Shown here one piece after another: positions 11,238 to 23,768 of a DNA stretch of 64,000 nucleotides. The position numbers were made by a program, and so were the translations under genes. Position 1 is the first letter of the stretch. The number at the start of each line of letters is the position of its first letter. This DNA is from Manihot esculenta. Taxonomy: Eukaryota > Streptophyta > Magnoliopsida > Malpighiales > Euphorbiaceae. The notes below the pieces were generated by a model that worked only from the letters and a program-made list of their open reading frames with translations, was not told where the DNA came from and did no database searches. The stretch is from NCBI RefSeq assembly GCF_001659605.2, contig NC_035168.2, forward strand, positions 13,331,862 to 13,395,861, read 5' to 3'.

Positions 11238-12430
11238 ACCAAGCAAATCTCCATGGTCTTGCGCAACCTTTTATGTAATAAAAAATGCAGAATTAGAAAG
11301 AGGAGCACCTAGGTTAGTCATAAATTACAAACCTTTGAATAAAGTTTTAAGATGGATTAGGTATCCTATACCTAATAAACAAGATTTATTAAACAGATTA
11401 TATAAAGCAGAAATATTTTCAAAATTTGATATGAAATCAGGATTTTGGCAAGTCCAAATAGCAGAACAAGATAAATATAAAACTGCTTTTACCGTACCAT
11501 TTGGACAATATGAATGGAACATTATGCCTTTTGGATTAAAAAATGCGCCAAGTGAATTTTAAAAAATAATGAATGACATTTTTAACCCGTATGATTTTAT
11601 CATTACATATATAGATAATGTTTTAATTTTTAGTCAAAATATTTCACAACATATTAAACATTTACAAATTTTTTATAATGCCATAAAAAGAAATGGACTA
11701 GTATTATCCAAACCAAAGATGAAAATATTTCAAACAAAAGTTAGATTTTTAGGACATGAAATTTATCAAAATACAATAGTACCAATTCAAAGAAGTATAG
11801 AATTTGCAGACAAATTCCCAGATGAAATTAAAAACAAAAATCAATTACAAAGGTTTTTAGGATCCCTAAACTACATTTCTGATTTCTATCCAAAATTAAG
11901 AATTTTTTGCAAACCATTATATAATAGGTTAAAAACAAATCCTAAACCATGGAGTAATGAACATACAAAAATAGTTCAGGAAATTAAAAAATATGTAAAG
12001 AATTTACCATGTTTAAATATTTGTAATCCAAATTTTTCAAAAATAGTAGAAACAGACGCTTCTGATCTAGGATATGGAGGTATACTTAAACAAAAAATAA
12101 ATGATAAAGATTGTATCATAAGATATTATTCAGGATTTTGGAATCCAACACAAGAAAAATATTCTACAATAAAAAAAAGAAATTTTAGCCATAGTATTAT
12201 GTGTTACTAAATTTCAAAGTGATTTACTAAACCAAAAGTTTACTATTAGAGTAGATTGCAAAGCAGCTAAAGATGTGTTAACAAAAGATGTAAAAAATTT
12301 AGCTGCCAAACATATATTTGCAAGATGGCAAGCTTTTTTTATCTATATTTGATTTTGATATTACTCATATTAAAGGTACTAATAATTCTATTGCAGATTT
12401 CCTGACTCGAGAATTCTTACAAGGCAAATA
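11211..12430 (+). pseudogene. ORF1 reverse transcriptase / RNase H remnant (copy B)
   Basis: Resumes inside the reverse transcriptase N-terminus. The FDMKSGFWQVQI and MPFGLKNAPSEF motifs are clear. An in-frame TAA lies at 11560-11562. The catalytic YIDD motif reads YIDN (AAT at 11617-11619), so the polymerase would lack a metal-binding Asp. The RNase H start (VETDAS) is visible near 12050. Frameshifts follow near 12175 (A-run) and 12335 (T-run). A TAA stop at 12429-12431 overlaps the ORF2 ATG as TAATG. The protease is absent. Confidence 0.8.
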
Positions 12431-13751
12431 ATGGAAAAAGGGAAAAATACTGAAAAGATATCTTTGAGATCTCAAACAAATATTACTAAGACCAATTTGA
12501 CAAATTTACAATTATTTACTTATGGACAATCTTCTGTTCCTAGACCAATTTTTACTAGTACTGCAAGTATCATGCATAGACCAATGAATCCTATATCAAG
12601 TGCTCTGGTTGTGCAACCAAGTTACCCAAGACCCAGATCACCAAGGCCCAACTTTACTTCACTTAACAAATTCAGCCCATTACAATCCCCTACAAGATTA
12701 ATAGAACCAGTAACACCATCCACCTTTAAACAAGCTGTTACAGGCCCATCTACTTCAAGCCCAATCACTTCACAAGAATCGGCCCAATCAGAATATAAAT
12801 ATAAACCCATTGAAGATTATGTACTCACTATAGAACCTGAATACTGGGCCCAAAATCCCAATTTAAATGTCTACCAGCTTTGTGAATCCATCTTTCCCAA
12901 AACCCATTATTATATTCCAGACAATTTCCATAAATCTCAACAATATTATGAAGCCATCCTCATCAACACAAACTCCATTCTTATTCATAATAATTTTGAT
13001 CCCAAATTTCCTAACAAGCTGAGATATTGCAAGGTACGTATATTAAAAATATGGACAATTTCAGATTGGGGACAAGAGCCCCATAAGACAAAAGAAATGA
13101 CTTTGACCAATGGACAAATGAGACAAATTGTTAAATATAACTATTATGATTATCAAAATGCTTGGGAAAGAACATTCCTGAAGCAAAATGACCAATTATC
13201 TGTCTCTTTCTTTTTCTTCTTTTCTGACAATTTTGTGTATCTTTGGTATAAACAAAGATATTATTCCAGATCAAATCCAAAATGCACAAGACCAATTCTT
13301 TGAGAAAAACCAGTTACCAGATACTATTAATTGTTCTCCCAAATGGCTAATTTATTGCCATTACTTTCATATACCATGGATCCTTATGATAGAATACCAA
13401 ATAAAAGACCAGTCTATTGACAATTTCCAAATACCAGTCCTTATCAAAAAATATAAAATCAAATGGTGGATCAAGACTGATTTACAAGCTTGTGGCCCAA
13501 AAGCCATAGAACAATTCTTTCTAAAACATCCTGAATATTGCAATACTGCAAATTTAGGTCTATCCACTATAACCAAACATGAAACCTTTTTGGCAAAGAA
13601 ACAACAAATAATGTCTCAAATGGCTGCATGTACTTCAGAAGAAGAATATGGAAAATTACTGGAAGAATTAAAAGAGACAAGAAGTTCTACAACATCACCA
13701 ATTGACCTCTCTGATGAAAATGATGATTTCTTTACTCAAGTGGAAATGTAA
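12431..13751 (+). pseudogene. ORF2, frameshifted (copy B)
   Basis: Starts at the ATG overlapping the ORF1 stop. The N-terminal third is Ser/Thr/Pro-rich with PRPRSPRP-type runs. The Trp-rich middle is broken by a short deletion near 13240, after which the frame shifts; the C-terminal half (13250-13751) is open to TAA. It ends in the acidic FFTQVEM tail shared by copies A and C. Function unknown; copy C carries the intact equivalent. Confidence 0.75.
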
Positions 13752-14086
13752 CCGACAAATAATGACTCAGACCTAACACAAAGCAGAACAGACAAATGAT
13801 GACTCAACAGACAATGACACAAAGCACAACAGACAAAGTGACGTAGCATCGCACTCAGTAACCGACAAATGATGACTCAACAGACAATGACACAAAGCAC
13901 AACAGACAAAGTGACTCAGCATTACACTCAGTAATTGGCCGACAAAAGCATCACCAGACAAAGTGACTCAGCATTGCACTCAGTAATTGGCCGACAAAAG
14001 CATCACCGACAAAAGACAAAGGACAGCTCAAAAGAGAAAGCATCAAATTTAATTGAAGAAAAATTTGAAATCCGCCTCTATAAATT
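13752..14086 (+). promoter_or_regulatory. Pararetroviral promoter with reiterated bZIP motifs and TATA box (copy B)
   Basis: Two direct repeats of 73 bp (13791-13863, 13864-13936) overlap two of 52 bp (13905-13956, 13957-14008). TGACTCA occurs at 13763, 13800, 13873, 13912 and 13964, and a TGACGTA at 13839. A TATA box (TATAAATT) follows at 14079-14086. The pattern resembles a viral enhancer built by tandem duplication. TGACTCA/TGACG are known binding sites of plant bZIP factors. Confidence 0.65.
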
Positions 14087-14355
14087 GAGCTATGCATTTC
14101 ATTAGAAGGACATCGAAAAATTTCTCTGAATTTCTCTTCATGTTCTTCATGTTTCACTACCAAAGTTTTATTTGTATTTCTTCTACAAATTGTAAGGAGA
14201 CTATAGTTTACTACAACTTGGTCGTAGCAGTGTAATTGTATTACAATTTAATACAAAGTGAGTATTTATATTTACATCCTGTATTATATATCAATTGATA
14301 CTTGATAAGTCCGTATTGACGGCAATACTCTTTCTCTCTTTTCATTCCACTCTGA

Positions 14356-14381
14356 CTTAACTATGGGTATTCCAAGTTAAG
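14356..14381 (+). promoter_or_regulatory. Conserved leader stem-loop (copy B)
   Basis: Outer stem of 6 bp (CTTAAC with GTTAAG), 1-nt bulge, short inner stem (3 pairs plus one A-A mismatch), 5-nt loop. Relative to copy C the terminal pair changes from G-C to C-G on both sides, a compensatory change. Confidence 0.5.
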
Positions 14382-14587
14382 GTTGCAGGAACCCTAGCCA
14401 TCCAAATAATTATATTCATCAAATAAGTATGCTCTGTGGTTGCAGCTTTAGCTGATCTTCCACATCAGAAATTGTGTTGATAATTTGATTGCATTAAAAC
14501 TTTAATTTGAACAGTAAATGTAAATGTATGTATGTTCTTATATTATGCTTTTATATTAATTGAAATCATCCATATTACTGTTTATGC

Positions 14588-14643
14588 TTTTATCTTTATA
14601 TTATTGTTAAGTATTGTTTAAATCATTAAGAAATCATTAAGAA
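14588..14643 (+). repeat. 56-bp terminal direct repeat, right end of copy B
   Basis: Partner of 7667-7722; see there. Viral similarity ends at this repeat. Confidence 0.8.
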
Positions 14644-15955
14644 AATCACAAATAAATAACCCAAATAAATTCAAATCTCCCCTAATAATTCTTGTAAACA
14701 TGATAATAAACACTTAGAAATTAAGACTTCATACATACCTTTAAATTTTCTACACTTGGTCACTATTCCCTCTTTCTTCAACCTTGAAATTTCTCTCAAT
14801 TTCTACTCTTTTCTTATATATTTATCTAGAAAAGAGCTTGGGTGAGAAGGAGATTTAACTTTGAGGTGTAAAAGAGAAATTTAGTGTAAGAGAAGATGAA
14901 AATTGTTATATATTTCTCCTCTTTCGTTCGGTGATGGAAAGTAGAAAGTGAAAGAAGAGACTTTCTTTCTTTTTCTTTTTCTTTTTTCAAATGGTTAAGA
15001 AAAAGCCAAATGTCAATATTCTATTGGCTCTATTAAAAATGTTTTTATTTTATCATTTTATCCATAAAAAAAATTATAATTACACATTGACTTCATTTTT
15101 TTTATTACACATTTTTTCCAATTCTTTATCTATTTAGTCAAATATGTACTTACCAAATTTGGCTCAATACATCCGACATGTGTATTTAATTCTAAATTAA
15201 TTATTCAATCGTTATTGAATAGTACTATTTATGAACGGTGAAAGTATCGGCTTTTCGGGTAGTACTATTCATTCCCCATAAATTATACTATTCACTATCC
15301 AAATTTTTAGGGCATTATAATAATAATTTATGGTAAATTAGAATATCAGAAGAATATTTATAAAATAAATAAATAAATTTTAAAACTACAAAAAAATAAA
15401 AAAATAGTAATGAAATTAATGACTATTTGAAATATGGACAAGAACTCCTAGCTTTATTTTCACTTGTTTTTAGTGATAAAAAAGGATATAATATATATTG
15501 ATTAGAGAAATAAGAAAAGCATGTCATATTTCATTTCTTTTAAGTGTATTATTTTAAATATAATTCCTCTATTTATAGGATATAAGAGTAGTAAAGTAAA
15601 ATAAATTCATAATTAAAGCTTGCAAAATGTCAATAAAAGATAATATATTCAAATATTTAAAGGTTATGGATTTAAATTAGATAATTACTAAATTTATTGG
15701 AAATAATTTTCATTGGTGCTGCTTGAACTTAAGGGATTGTAACTAGTTCTACCTAATAATTAATTTATAACAAAAATTATTTTAACTTTAATTTCAATAA
15801 TGAAGTACTATTTGTGACCTGATCAGTAATGACCGAGTTTCAAAAAAATATCGTGCCATTTTGTGTTAGCATTATAAATAATTTTTCTTTTGTTAGCACA
15901 AATCAATACTAACCGATAAATATGATATTCCTAATAAATATGATCTCCCTCTTGT
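14644..15955. other. AT-rich interval, possibly an old LTR fragment
   Basis: No ORF of note. The run of CT-rich leader-like sequence followed by a TTTAGGGCATTATAAT end (about 15309-15324) is reminiscent of a Ty3/gypsy LTR 3' end. No partner LTR, primer site or coding domain was found, so this is a weak suggestion. Confidence 0.25.
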
Positions 15956-16569
15956 TCCATTTAATAGATCTGGTTTTCTTTTTAGTCCATCATATGTATC
16001 CCTAAATACTTGATTCGAAGAAGAAATCTGCAAAATAAAGGAAGATGGTCAGGGGTCTACCGGGAATGCCCCGGTCGAGACCCTCCGACGTTTAAGTCAG
16101 ATTTTATGGACTAGAGTCGTATGGATAGGCCAGAATTGCAGAGAGAAGAACAAAGAAAAATGGAGTCCAGGAAGAAGAAGGAAGAAGAGAGACCCTTCCT
16201 GTCTACCCGTGATGTATATCTGCCTCTCTGCAACAGTGCTAGCTGTCTCTGTCACCCAGCTCCGTACGTACGGATATGTCAGACACCTGCTCCATGTGTA
16301 ACGGCCATTTAATTCCCCCCAGTACGTGTGTAAGTAAATCTGCTGAATATGTGGGCCGGATATCTCTTCTTCTACGGGACTCCATTATCGAGCATAAAGT
16401 AAGGGGACTGGCCCAAGGGAGGTCCGACCTCGAGGCCGGATGATCAAGCCCCAATCCTCATGGCCGAGTGATCCAGGCCGGGTTGTTGAAGGAGTATATT
16501 GTCCTTTGGGTAAGGGCTGTTGTTATGGGCCTGGCCTTATACTGGACTGAGGAAACCCATCAGTCATCA
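15956..16569 (+). repeat. LTR-like direct repeat, left copy (614 bp)
   Basis: Aligns end to end with 18317-18930, both 614 bp, with roughly 30 differences by eye (about 95% identity), mostly transitions. The right copy reads TGATAG near its start and both end in CATCA, compatible with LTR ends. I find neither a tRNA primer site after the left copy nor a matching 5-bp flank, so the LTR call is tentative. Confidence 0.6.
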
Positions 16570-18316
16570 ATTGCCCCTTTACCTCCTCGGCAGTTATTAC
16601 ATGAGTGGCGAGGGGGTAAATCCCTATACTTTATTTATGACCGCATGGCCCGAGAACTGCTCTTGTCAAAAGCGTCCTTTCCTTGCATTTTTATTTCTTT
16701 GTCTCTTTACTTTGATGTTTGAATGTATGGCAATCTGGAGATGTGTATTCGATGATATTTTACCCCGACCTGTACCTCATTATTATTTATTATTTTATTT
16801 ATTTATTTATTTATTTATTTATTTTCCCAGACAATCTTCTGGTTTTGTCAATTTTACTTAATTGATGGACCAAGCTATCTTTATCGGGATTTTGCGAGTC
16901 GAACTGACTCGGACTAAGAGCTCGGCGTCTGGCTAAGCTTCTGACTTGCGAGTTTTTCTTATTTTCATGAGGGCATTTCTGTTTTTGGGCTCACGACCTT
17001 GGCAGTGCTGCGAGCTTGGATATATAATAGCTAGAGCAAAGTCTTATTTGCCTGAGTGCCCTGTAATAGACGATTTTAAATCCTGTTCTTGTTACGGGCT
17101 CAGACATCTTGTTCCTCGGGATGTAACCTTCTAGTAATCAGTGTGGTCTGAGCTGTGTGCCCCACAGGGATAGGGAGTTTGACCTTTTACGTTGCTCCTA
17201 TCTCCTTGATTCTTTATCTGAGTATTTGGTTCTCGGGTATGTCTCGGTTAGTTGGGTTTTTTGCCTCCGAATGTTTTCTAGGCTATCTACCCTCTAGCGT
17301 TTTGCGGGCTCTTTGCTGCTTAGACCTCTCTCTAGGCTAGCTGAGCTGGTTTAGTGCCAGCGATCAATTCTCGAGGTCGGTGCTTCTTATGATTGCCCCT
17401 GGTTCTTTGTTTGGTTCTTTATCTGGGTATGCATTTTGCTTAGGATTCGCCTCGCCTTAATTTAGTCTACCTATTGGATTTACCAGTACCGAGCTCATTT
17501 TCTTGAGATCGACATAGTGTTTTGGCGCTTTGGCACCATGAGCGTTGCATTGGCCTTTAGCAGGTTGCATTGCTACACGATACAGGCGTTGGGGCGACTT
17601 AGTTTAATTTCGTTATATGCTGGTTATTTTGCGAGATCGAGGTCTTATTAGCCTGTAATCCGAGCTCTTTCGAGAGGTCGGATTCAAATTCTTTTATTTC
17701 TATTCCAGCACCCTCTTGAGGTCAGCATGGCACTTTGGCGCTTTTGGTTGTTGTGTGAGATCAAAGTCTCTTTACCTTACGACCCCAGCTCCTTTGGGAG
17801 GTCGGAGTTTAACTTTTCATTTATGGTCTAGTGTCCCAATCTTTTTATGTGAGGTCAGAGCTGTGTCCTTATCGTGTGCCACTCTTTGCTGTGAGTATAC
17901 ATTATTTTTTAATAAAAGGCGAAAGAATAGTTCCCTTCATCCTTTCAGCTCGGTTTTGTGGTGCTGGCAGTCATTTTCCGAGACCAGCCACCTACCTCAC
18001 TGAGGGCTCGCTCAAGATTCAGGCTCTATGGCCTTACTGTCGCTTCGTCATCTCAGTCGGTTTTGTAGTGCCAGGGGCACTTAGGGAGCCCGGTCACCTA
18101 CCTCACTAAGGTCTTGCGCAAGATTTAGGCACTATGGCCTTATTGTCGCTTCGTCATCTCAGTTCGGTTTTGTGGTGCCGGGAGATCTTAGGGATCCCGA
18201 TCACCTACCTCCCTGGGGTCTTGCGCAAGATTCAGGCATTGTGGCCTTACTGTTGCTTCGTCATCTCAGTTCGGTTTTGTGGCGCTGGAAGATCTTGGGG
18301 ATCCTGGTCACCTAGC
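16570..18316 (+). mobile_element. Internal region of coding-free LTR-like element
   Basis: About 1.75 kb between the direct repeats, GC-richer than the surroundings. It holds an (ATTT)n microsatellite (about 16785-16828), scattered GAGGTCGG-type words and a tandem repeat at its right end. No gag or pol domain is recognisable in any frame. The structure fits a TRIM/LARD-type non-autonomous retroelement. Confidence 0.45.
17946..18316 (+). repeat. Tandem repeat, ~107-bp period, about 3.4 units
   Basis: The phrase TCATCTCAGTTCGGTTTTG recurs at about 18047, 18153 and 18261, and a shorter form starts near 17946. Units diverge by several percent. The array abuts the right LTR-like repeat and shares its TCACCTAGCTCC-type ending. 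Confidence 0.7.
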
Positions 18317-18930
18317 TCCATTTGATAGATCTGGTTTTCTTTTTGGTCCATCATATGTGTCCCTAAATACTTGATTCGAAGAAGAAATTTGCAAAATAAA
18401 GGAAGATGGTCAGGGGTCTACCGGGAATGCTCCGGTCGAGACCCTCCGACGTTCAAGTCAGATTTTATGGACTAGAGTCGTATGGATAGGCCAGAATTGC
18501 AGAGAGAAGAATAGAGAAAAATGGAGTCCAGGAAGAAGAAGGAAGAAGAGAGACCCTTCCTGTCTACCCGTGATGTATATCTGCTTCTCTGCCACAGTGC
18601 TAGCTGTCTCTATCACCCAACTCCGTACGTACGGATATGTCAGACACCTGCTCCATGCGTAACGGCCATTTAATTCCCCCCAGTACGCGTGTAAGTAAGT
18701 CTGCTGAATATGTGGGCCGGATATCTCTTCTTCTACGGGATCCCATTATCGAGCATAACGTAAGGGGATTGGCCCAAGGGAGGTCCGACCTAGAGGCCGG
18801 ATGATCAAGCCCCAATCCTCATGGCCGAGTGATCCAGGTCGGGTTATTGAAGGAGCATCTTGTCCTTTGGGTAAGGGCTGTTGTTATGGGTCTAGCCTTA
18901 TACCGGACTGAGGAAACCCATCAGTCATCA
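18317..18930 (+). repeat. LTR-like direct repeat, right copy (614 bp)
   Basis: Partner of 15956-16569. Confidence 0.6.
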
Positions 18931-19694
18931 CTAACTAAACTAGTGTTAACTTTGTAAAGCCCATTAACCCAACCCACGATCCACTTGTTCCCTTCTAAAA
19001 TTATTTTTAATTATTTAAAAGTCTTAAAATCTTTTATTTTAGGATACATAAATCTCTATCGAGATCTTTTTCTCCTTCTCAGATATCTCAAGTCTAAATA
19101 TAAGTGATTAGATAAACTATTGGATGAACTTAGTGGATGGATAGAAATATTTTGGGTGTCCCTTTATGGACTAAGTAATCTTGAAATATATTCTTAAAAA
19201 TATTTCACTTTTACTTCTGTTCTCCTTTAAAATATGAATGGAGGGATGAAATTTATTAATATGAGGGAATTTTAATGGTTGGTATATAAGAAAATGTTGC
19301 AAGTACTTGCATTAGATTAATCTAATGATTGAAGAGCAGTCTAAAAGAGCAATCATTGGCTTATTAAAGAGAATGGATAGGGCCGAGCAAGAGAAAAAGA
19401 GGATGGTTGGATGATGCAAGAAGTTTGGTCTCTTAGTTTTGGTTTGTTTCATGATATAGTACTCTGTTTATACCAAATGTAGCTATAGAGATTTAGTTCA
19501 ATCTAAGTTTTATGGCCTTTGAAATCCACTCTAAAGTTCAATATAAATTTTTTCTTAAATTTCTTTATCCAACCTCATCTCTCATTCAACAATAGAATAT
19601 CAGAGTTTACTTCATTTTGAAACACTAATCTTTTGCTTAACCTTAGAGTAGAAGAAGAGAGATGGGAAAGGAAAGGATAAAATAAAAGAACAAT
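18931..19694. other. Interval without recognisable content
   Basis: Moderately AT-rich DNA; no ORF, repeat or motif that I can support. Confidence 0.4.
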
Positions 19695-20727
19695 ATAAAA
19701 GTTAACTAATATATCCTATATTAACCACCTAAGTTTATTTATATACTACCATTAACTTTGATTGTTAAATCTAACAAAATTGTCATGTTGTCATCCTAAT
19801 TATAATAAAAAGTATATAACTCAAAATAGATAATCATAAAAAAACTTCAAATTTTACCAATTTCAGCAATTATATCTTAAACTATTTTTTTAAATAAATA
19901 TATTGAAAATCAATTTTTCAATTCGATTTCATTTGTAATTTCAATTTAGTTTATTTATAATTTTGGATTTACGTTTCTAAGAATTCATAAATCATGTTTT
20001 GAAATTTTTTGCATCAATAAGTTTTTGTGTGTGTAGGTATAGGTCATAAGTATTGTACTAACATTATCTCTAAACCATGATTCTTACTAATTGAAAAGCT
20101 AATTATGCTTATGTATTTACTCTAATAGAGCTGAAAGTACGGTCGATCTAATTATCTGAAAATGGGTAAATTCAATCTAATTTATGACTATAATTTAGAT
20201 CTTATCTAATGAATGTAGTCATTTTAGATTTATTAAAATGATTATTGACTTTTTGTATTTGATTAATTTTTCAAGGAGGGAGAATCTCGATTCTTAATTT
20301 CCAACAAGCACTATTATCACAATATTTATGGCTTATAATTATGTAAAAATTTTATATTTATGGGTGCAAAAAAATTCAAAAAATGAGTTATAACTCTTAG
20401 AAATGTGAATGAGTAAATCCAATCAAAATTAAAAATTAAACAAATTAAAAAATTGATTTTAAATATATTTGTTAAACAATTGGTTGGATATAATTGTTAA
20501 AATTAGTAAATTTAAAATTTTTTTTGATAATTATCTATTTTAGATTATATTTAAATATTAATTTTTGATACTCACTAGAATAATAACATGTATTTCTATA
20601 ATTTCATTAGATTTAATAGTTAATTTTAACTGTAAAATATAAATAAATTTAAGTAATTAATATAAAGTACATTAGTTAAATTTTATATTTTGAATGTAAC
20701 TATTAAAATATGAATAATTCAAGATTT
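19695..20727. mobile_element. Diverged fold-back/MITE-type element
   Basis: The left end (from about 19695) and the reverse complement of the right end (to about 20727) align over roughly 200 bases with many substitutions. The right end carries the same terminal module as the 3293-6071 fold-back family (TTTGAATGTAACTATTAAAA). No coding sequence inside. An older, more diverged member of that family. Confidence 0.5.
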
Positions 20728-20891
20728 TCCCCATACCACCGAATTTAAAAAATTTCATGTTTATACGTATTTATATTTTAATTTTAATTTTTTAATTTTA
20801 ATTTAATTGATTTTATTTTTATATTTTAATATAATTTTAATCGATATGTGGTAATTTTTATAGTCTAATTAATTAGATCTTATCTAATGAA

Positions 20892-21293
20892 TTTTCTTTT
20901 GTTTTAATTGCTCTGGCTGATTTAAAATCTAATATACCTGTTTTATATATTGTATCTATTGGTGTCTTGGGAGGTTTCCAATTTGTTAATTGTTTATTAT
21001 TCCAAATACTTTCTCTAGATAATATTGTTTTATTAGTATCTGTATTAATATTTAAATCATTTATAAGTTCGTTATCTGGTTGTCTGGACCTAGAAGATCT
21101 ATTTCTCCTAAATAAACTCATCTTAAAAGTCTAGGGTTTTCACATACACTTCCTTCTCTACTCGTTCTGCAGGACTTACACCTTTTGCCTAACTTATGAC
21201 TTTCGTGACACAGTTCCAACCCTAAAAGTTTAATTTGAATTTATCTAAGACAAATAAAGCCTTCACTGGCTCTGATACCATAAAACGATCCCA
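20892..21293 (-). pseudogene. Inverted duplicate of viral 5' leader and ORF1 start (copy C)
   Basis: The reverse complement nearly matches 34486-34890: primer site (21268-21280), ~150-base leader, ORF1 ATG at 21119-21121 and about 77 codons of the movement-protein N-terminus. The match stops at about 20892. On its right it meets the movement-protein gene of copy C head to head at a GATC shared by both partners (about 21287-21290). Confidence 0.8.
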
Positions 21294-23768
21294 TATCTAT
21301 GAAGTATTTTATAGACTAAATTATAAAATAATGAATACAGGATTATGTCCTAATGCTATAGATCATAATAGACAAACAGGAGAAACAATTTTCTGGGAAA
21401 TTGACCAAACTAAAGCAAATATAAATATACCAAAAGCTATACAATGGAAAGACGTTAGCTTACCAGAAACATGGAAATATCCAGTCAAAACCATGCCAAG
21501 TTTACCTACCAAAGAAAATACAAAAATAGATTACATTATTCAAAACAATGATGGAACGGTAGAATTAAAATTCAAAAGATCCAATTCTTTTAGACAAACT
21601 ACTCCTAGTATCTACCAACCATCTAGACATTCCTTAGAATCCTCCCGTAGAAGACCTAACATAAACATACAAACAGATACTAGTATATCAGATGATTCTA
21701 TCATCCCACATTACCAAGGACCTTTTGTAGGAGAAACCTCTGGCACTAAACCAGTAGAAGAAGCATTTGACCAACATACTAAACCACAATATACGACTCA
21801 AGGTATCAAAATACAGGAAGGCGTTTATCGACAAGGACAATTTAGTCAACCTTATGAAGATAGTACTTTTACCCTTAATACCTTAACTCAAACCTTCGCA
21901 ATTGATAAAGACCAAATTGAAACTGACTATATGTCAGATCAAAATCGGGGGGAAAGGGCCATATTTTTGCAAACCTATTCCAGAAAAGAACAAAGTTTAA
22001 TTAAAAAACAATTCTTTGTATTTTGTGAACAAGTAGAAAAAACTATACCATTTTTTACCTATTTAAAATATTTTCATGACAAGAAATTAAATGTATTAGA
22101 AAAGAAAATACATAAATGGCATAAAGTTAATAATTCAGGAGAACCTAGTGATATAGCTCATGAAACGGAAAGACCACCACTGGACCGAGTATTCTTTAAA
22201 AAGAACCAAATTTCTCATGGAATGCAACCCATTGTAAATACTACAACTATACAGAATCATGATAAAAGAGAAATTAATTTACAAAACAATTGGACCAATG
22301 TATCATTACATATAATAGGCCAACAATTAGATAAAATAGAAGAAAAAATAGATAGAAATCACGAAGCAATTACAAATATAGAACATATAGAAACACCCCA
22401 AGCACCATCTCCTATAACTCCTAAACCAAATACTATATATTTATCTCAGAGATATAGTAATCCAAAACCATATGATATAGATCCAGCTATAAAACCCATT
22501 AATAAACCTTTCACAAAAATGATACCTCCATCACAGAATCCCATCGAGACAGTAACACTAAGTCCAAAGACAGAATTAAATGACATGTCAAAATTATTAC
22601 AAAAAATAATAAGTGAACAAAGTATATCTCAAAAATCTAGCACAACTGGAGGAATAAAAATAGAAGAACCAAGTACTACTAAAGATAAAGAAAAAATAAC
22701 CATTCTCACAGAATATAATGACACTTCTTCTTCTTCAGATGATGAAACTATATACAATCCTTTGGAAGATTCAGACTCTGACCAAGACATTAATGTTCCC
22801 ATAAATACCATTGAAAGACAAAATAACAGACCAGATGATTTAAAAATATTAGATAGAAAACAAAAACAATATAATGCAAAAAATATCTACGAATGGAACA
22901 TAGATGATCTATCAGAAACAGAAATAATACAAATAACCAAAGAAATGGTCATAGTAGGAAATATTTATAAACAAAGAGTTGGCATTACAGAAAAAGATGC
23001 AGCGGAAAATATCATATTAGGATTTACTGGAGAATTAAGAACTTGGTGGGATAAATTATTAAGTAATGAAATAAAAACAAATATATTAACAGCAAGAAGA
23101 ATTGATAGTACCACAGGTGAACCAGTTATTGACCCAGCAACAGGACAACCACAATCTTTTACCTTAGCATATCTAGTATATAATATTATATCACATTTCA
23201 TAGGAGACTTAGATTTATATACAGAAAGAAACAGTGAAATTCTATAAAACCTAAAATGTAGAAAACTAGAAAATTTTAGATGGTATAAAGACAATTTTCT
23301 CAAAAGAGTTTATGCTCTAGCAGATCCCAATGCATATCATTGGAAAGAAAAGTTCTTAACAGGACTACCAAGATTATTTGCAACAAAAGTAAAAGAGACA
23401 ATTGAACAAAAATTTGGCCATATATCATACGATGATTTAACATATGGAGATCTAATAACATGTGTCAATTTAACAGGAATAAGATTATGTAGGGATATGA
23501 AATTACAACAGAAATTAAAAATAGAAAATAGACAATCTCGAAAAGAATTAGGAAATTGGTGTGAACAATTTGGATTCGGAACCATAAAGAAACAGAAACA
23601 TAAAAGATATAAACCTTTTAAAGAGAAAATTTATAGACAATATAAGTACCCTAGAAAGCCATATAATAAATATAATAAACAATATAATAAGCAGATTACT
23701 AAAAGATCTTTTCAAAAGCGACCCTTTAAAAGAAATAATTATAAGAAAAACAATTTTAAAAGAACCAA
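21289..23768 (+). pseudogene. ORF1 part 1: movement protein C-terminus and coat protein (copy C)
   Basis: Reading starts in the 30K movement-protein core (RLNYKIMNTGL near 21310) and passes through a Ser/Thr/Gln-rich linker and a coiled-coil-like stretch (near 22320). It enters the coat-protein domain (EMVIVGNIYKQRVGITEK near 22945) and then a Lys/Arg-rich basic tail (23580-23768). One in-frame stop (TAA, 23245-23247) stands where copy B has Gln; otherwise it is open. It stops at the Mutator-like element; the zinc knuckle lies on the far side. The bases upstream of 21289 belong to the inverted leader, so no genuine start exists here. Confidence 0.8.
23760..23768 (+). repeat. 9-bp target site duplication of the Mutator-like element (left)
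   Basis: AAGAACCAA, repeated at 29204-29212 immediately outside the opposite terminal inverted repeat. Nine bases is the size typical of Mutator-superfamily insertions. Confidence 0.9.

Larger units (their letters stand above)
7667..14643 (+). mobile_element. Endogenous pararetrovirus copy B (unit-length, defective)
   Basis: Complete order: primer site, leader, ORF1 (movement protein, coat protein, reverse transcriptase, RNase H), ORF2, promoter, leader. The block is bounded by 56-bp direct repeats. Damage: small indel and stop in the movement-coat linker, deletion of the protease region, stop and frameshifts in reverse transcriptase/RNase H, a short frameshifting deletion in ORF2, and loss of the small leader ORF. 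It is a non-functional relic. Confidence 0.85.

Noticed and set aside
16121..18325. Several 60-110-codon ORFs in the LTR-like element
   Set aside because: They overlap in different frames, are Cys/Leu/Ser-rich, follow the tandem repeats and show no domain.
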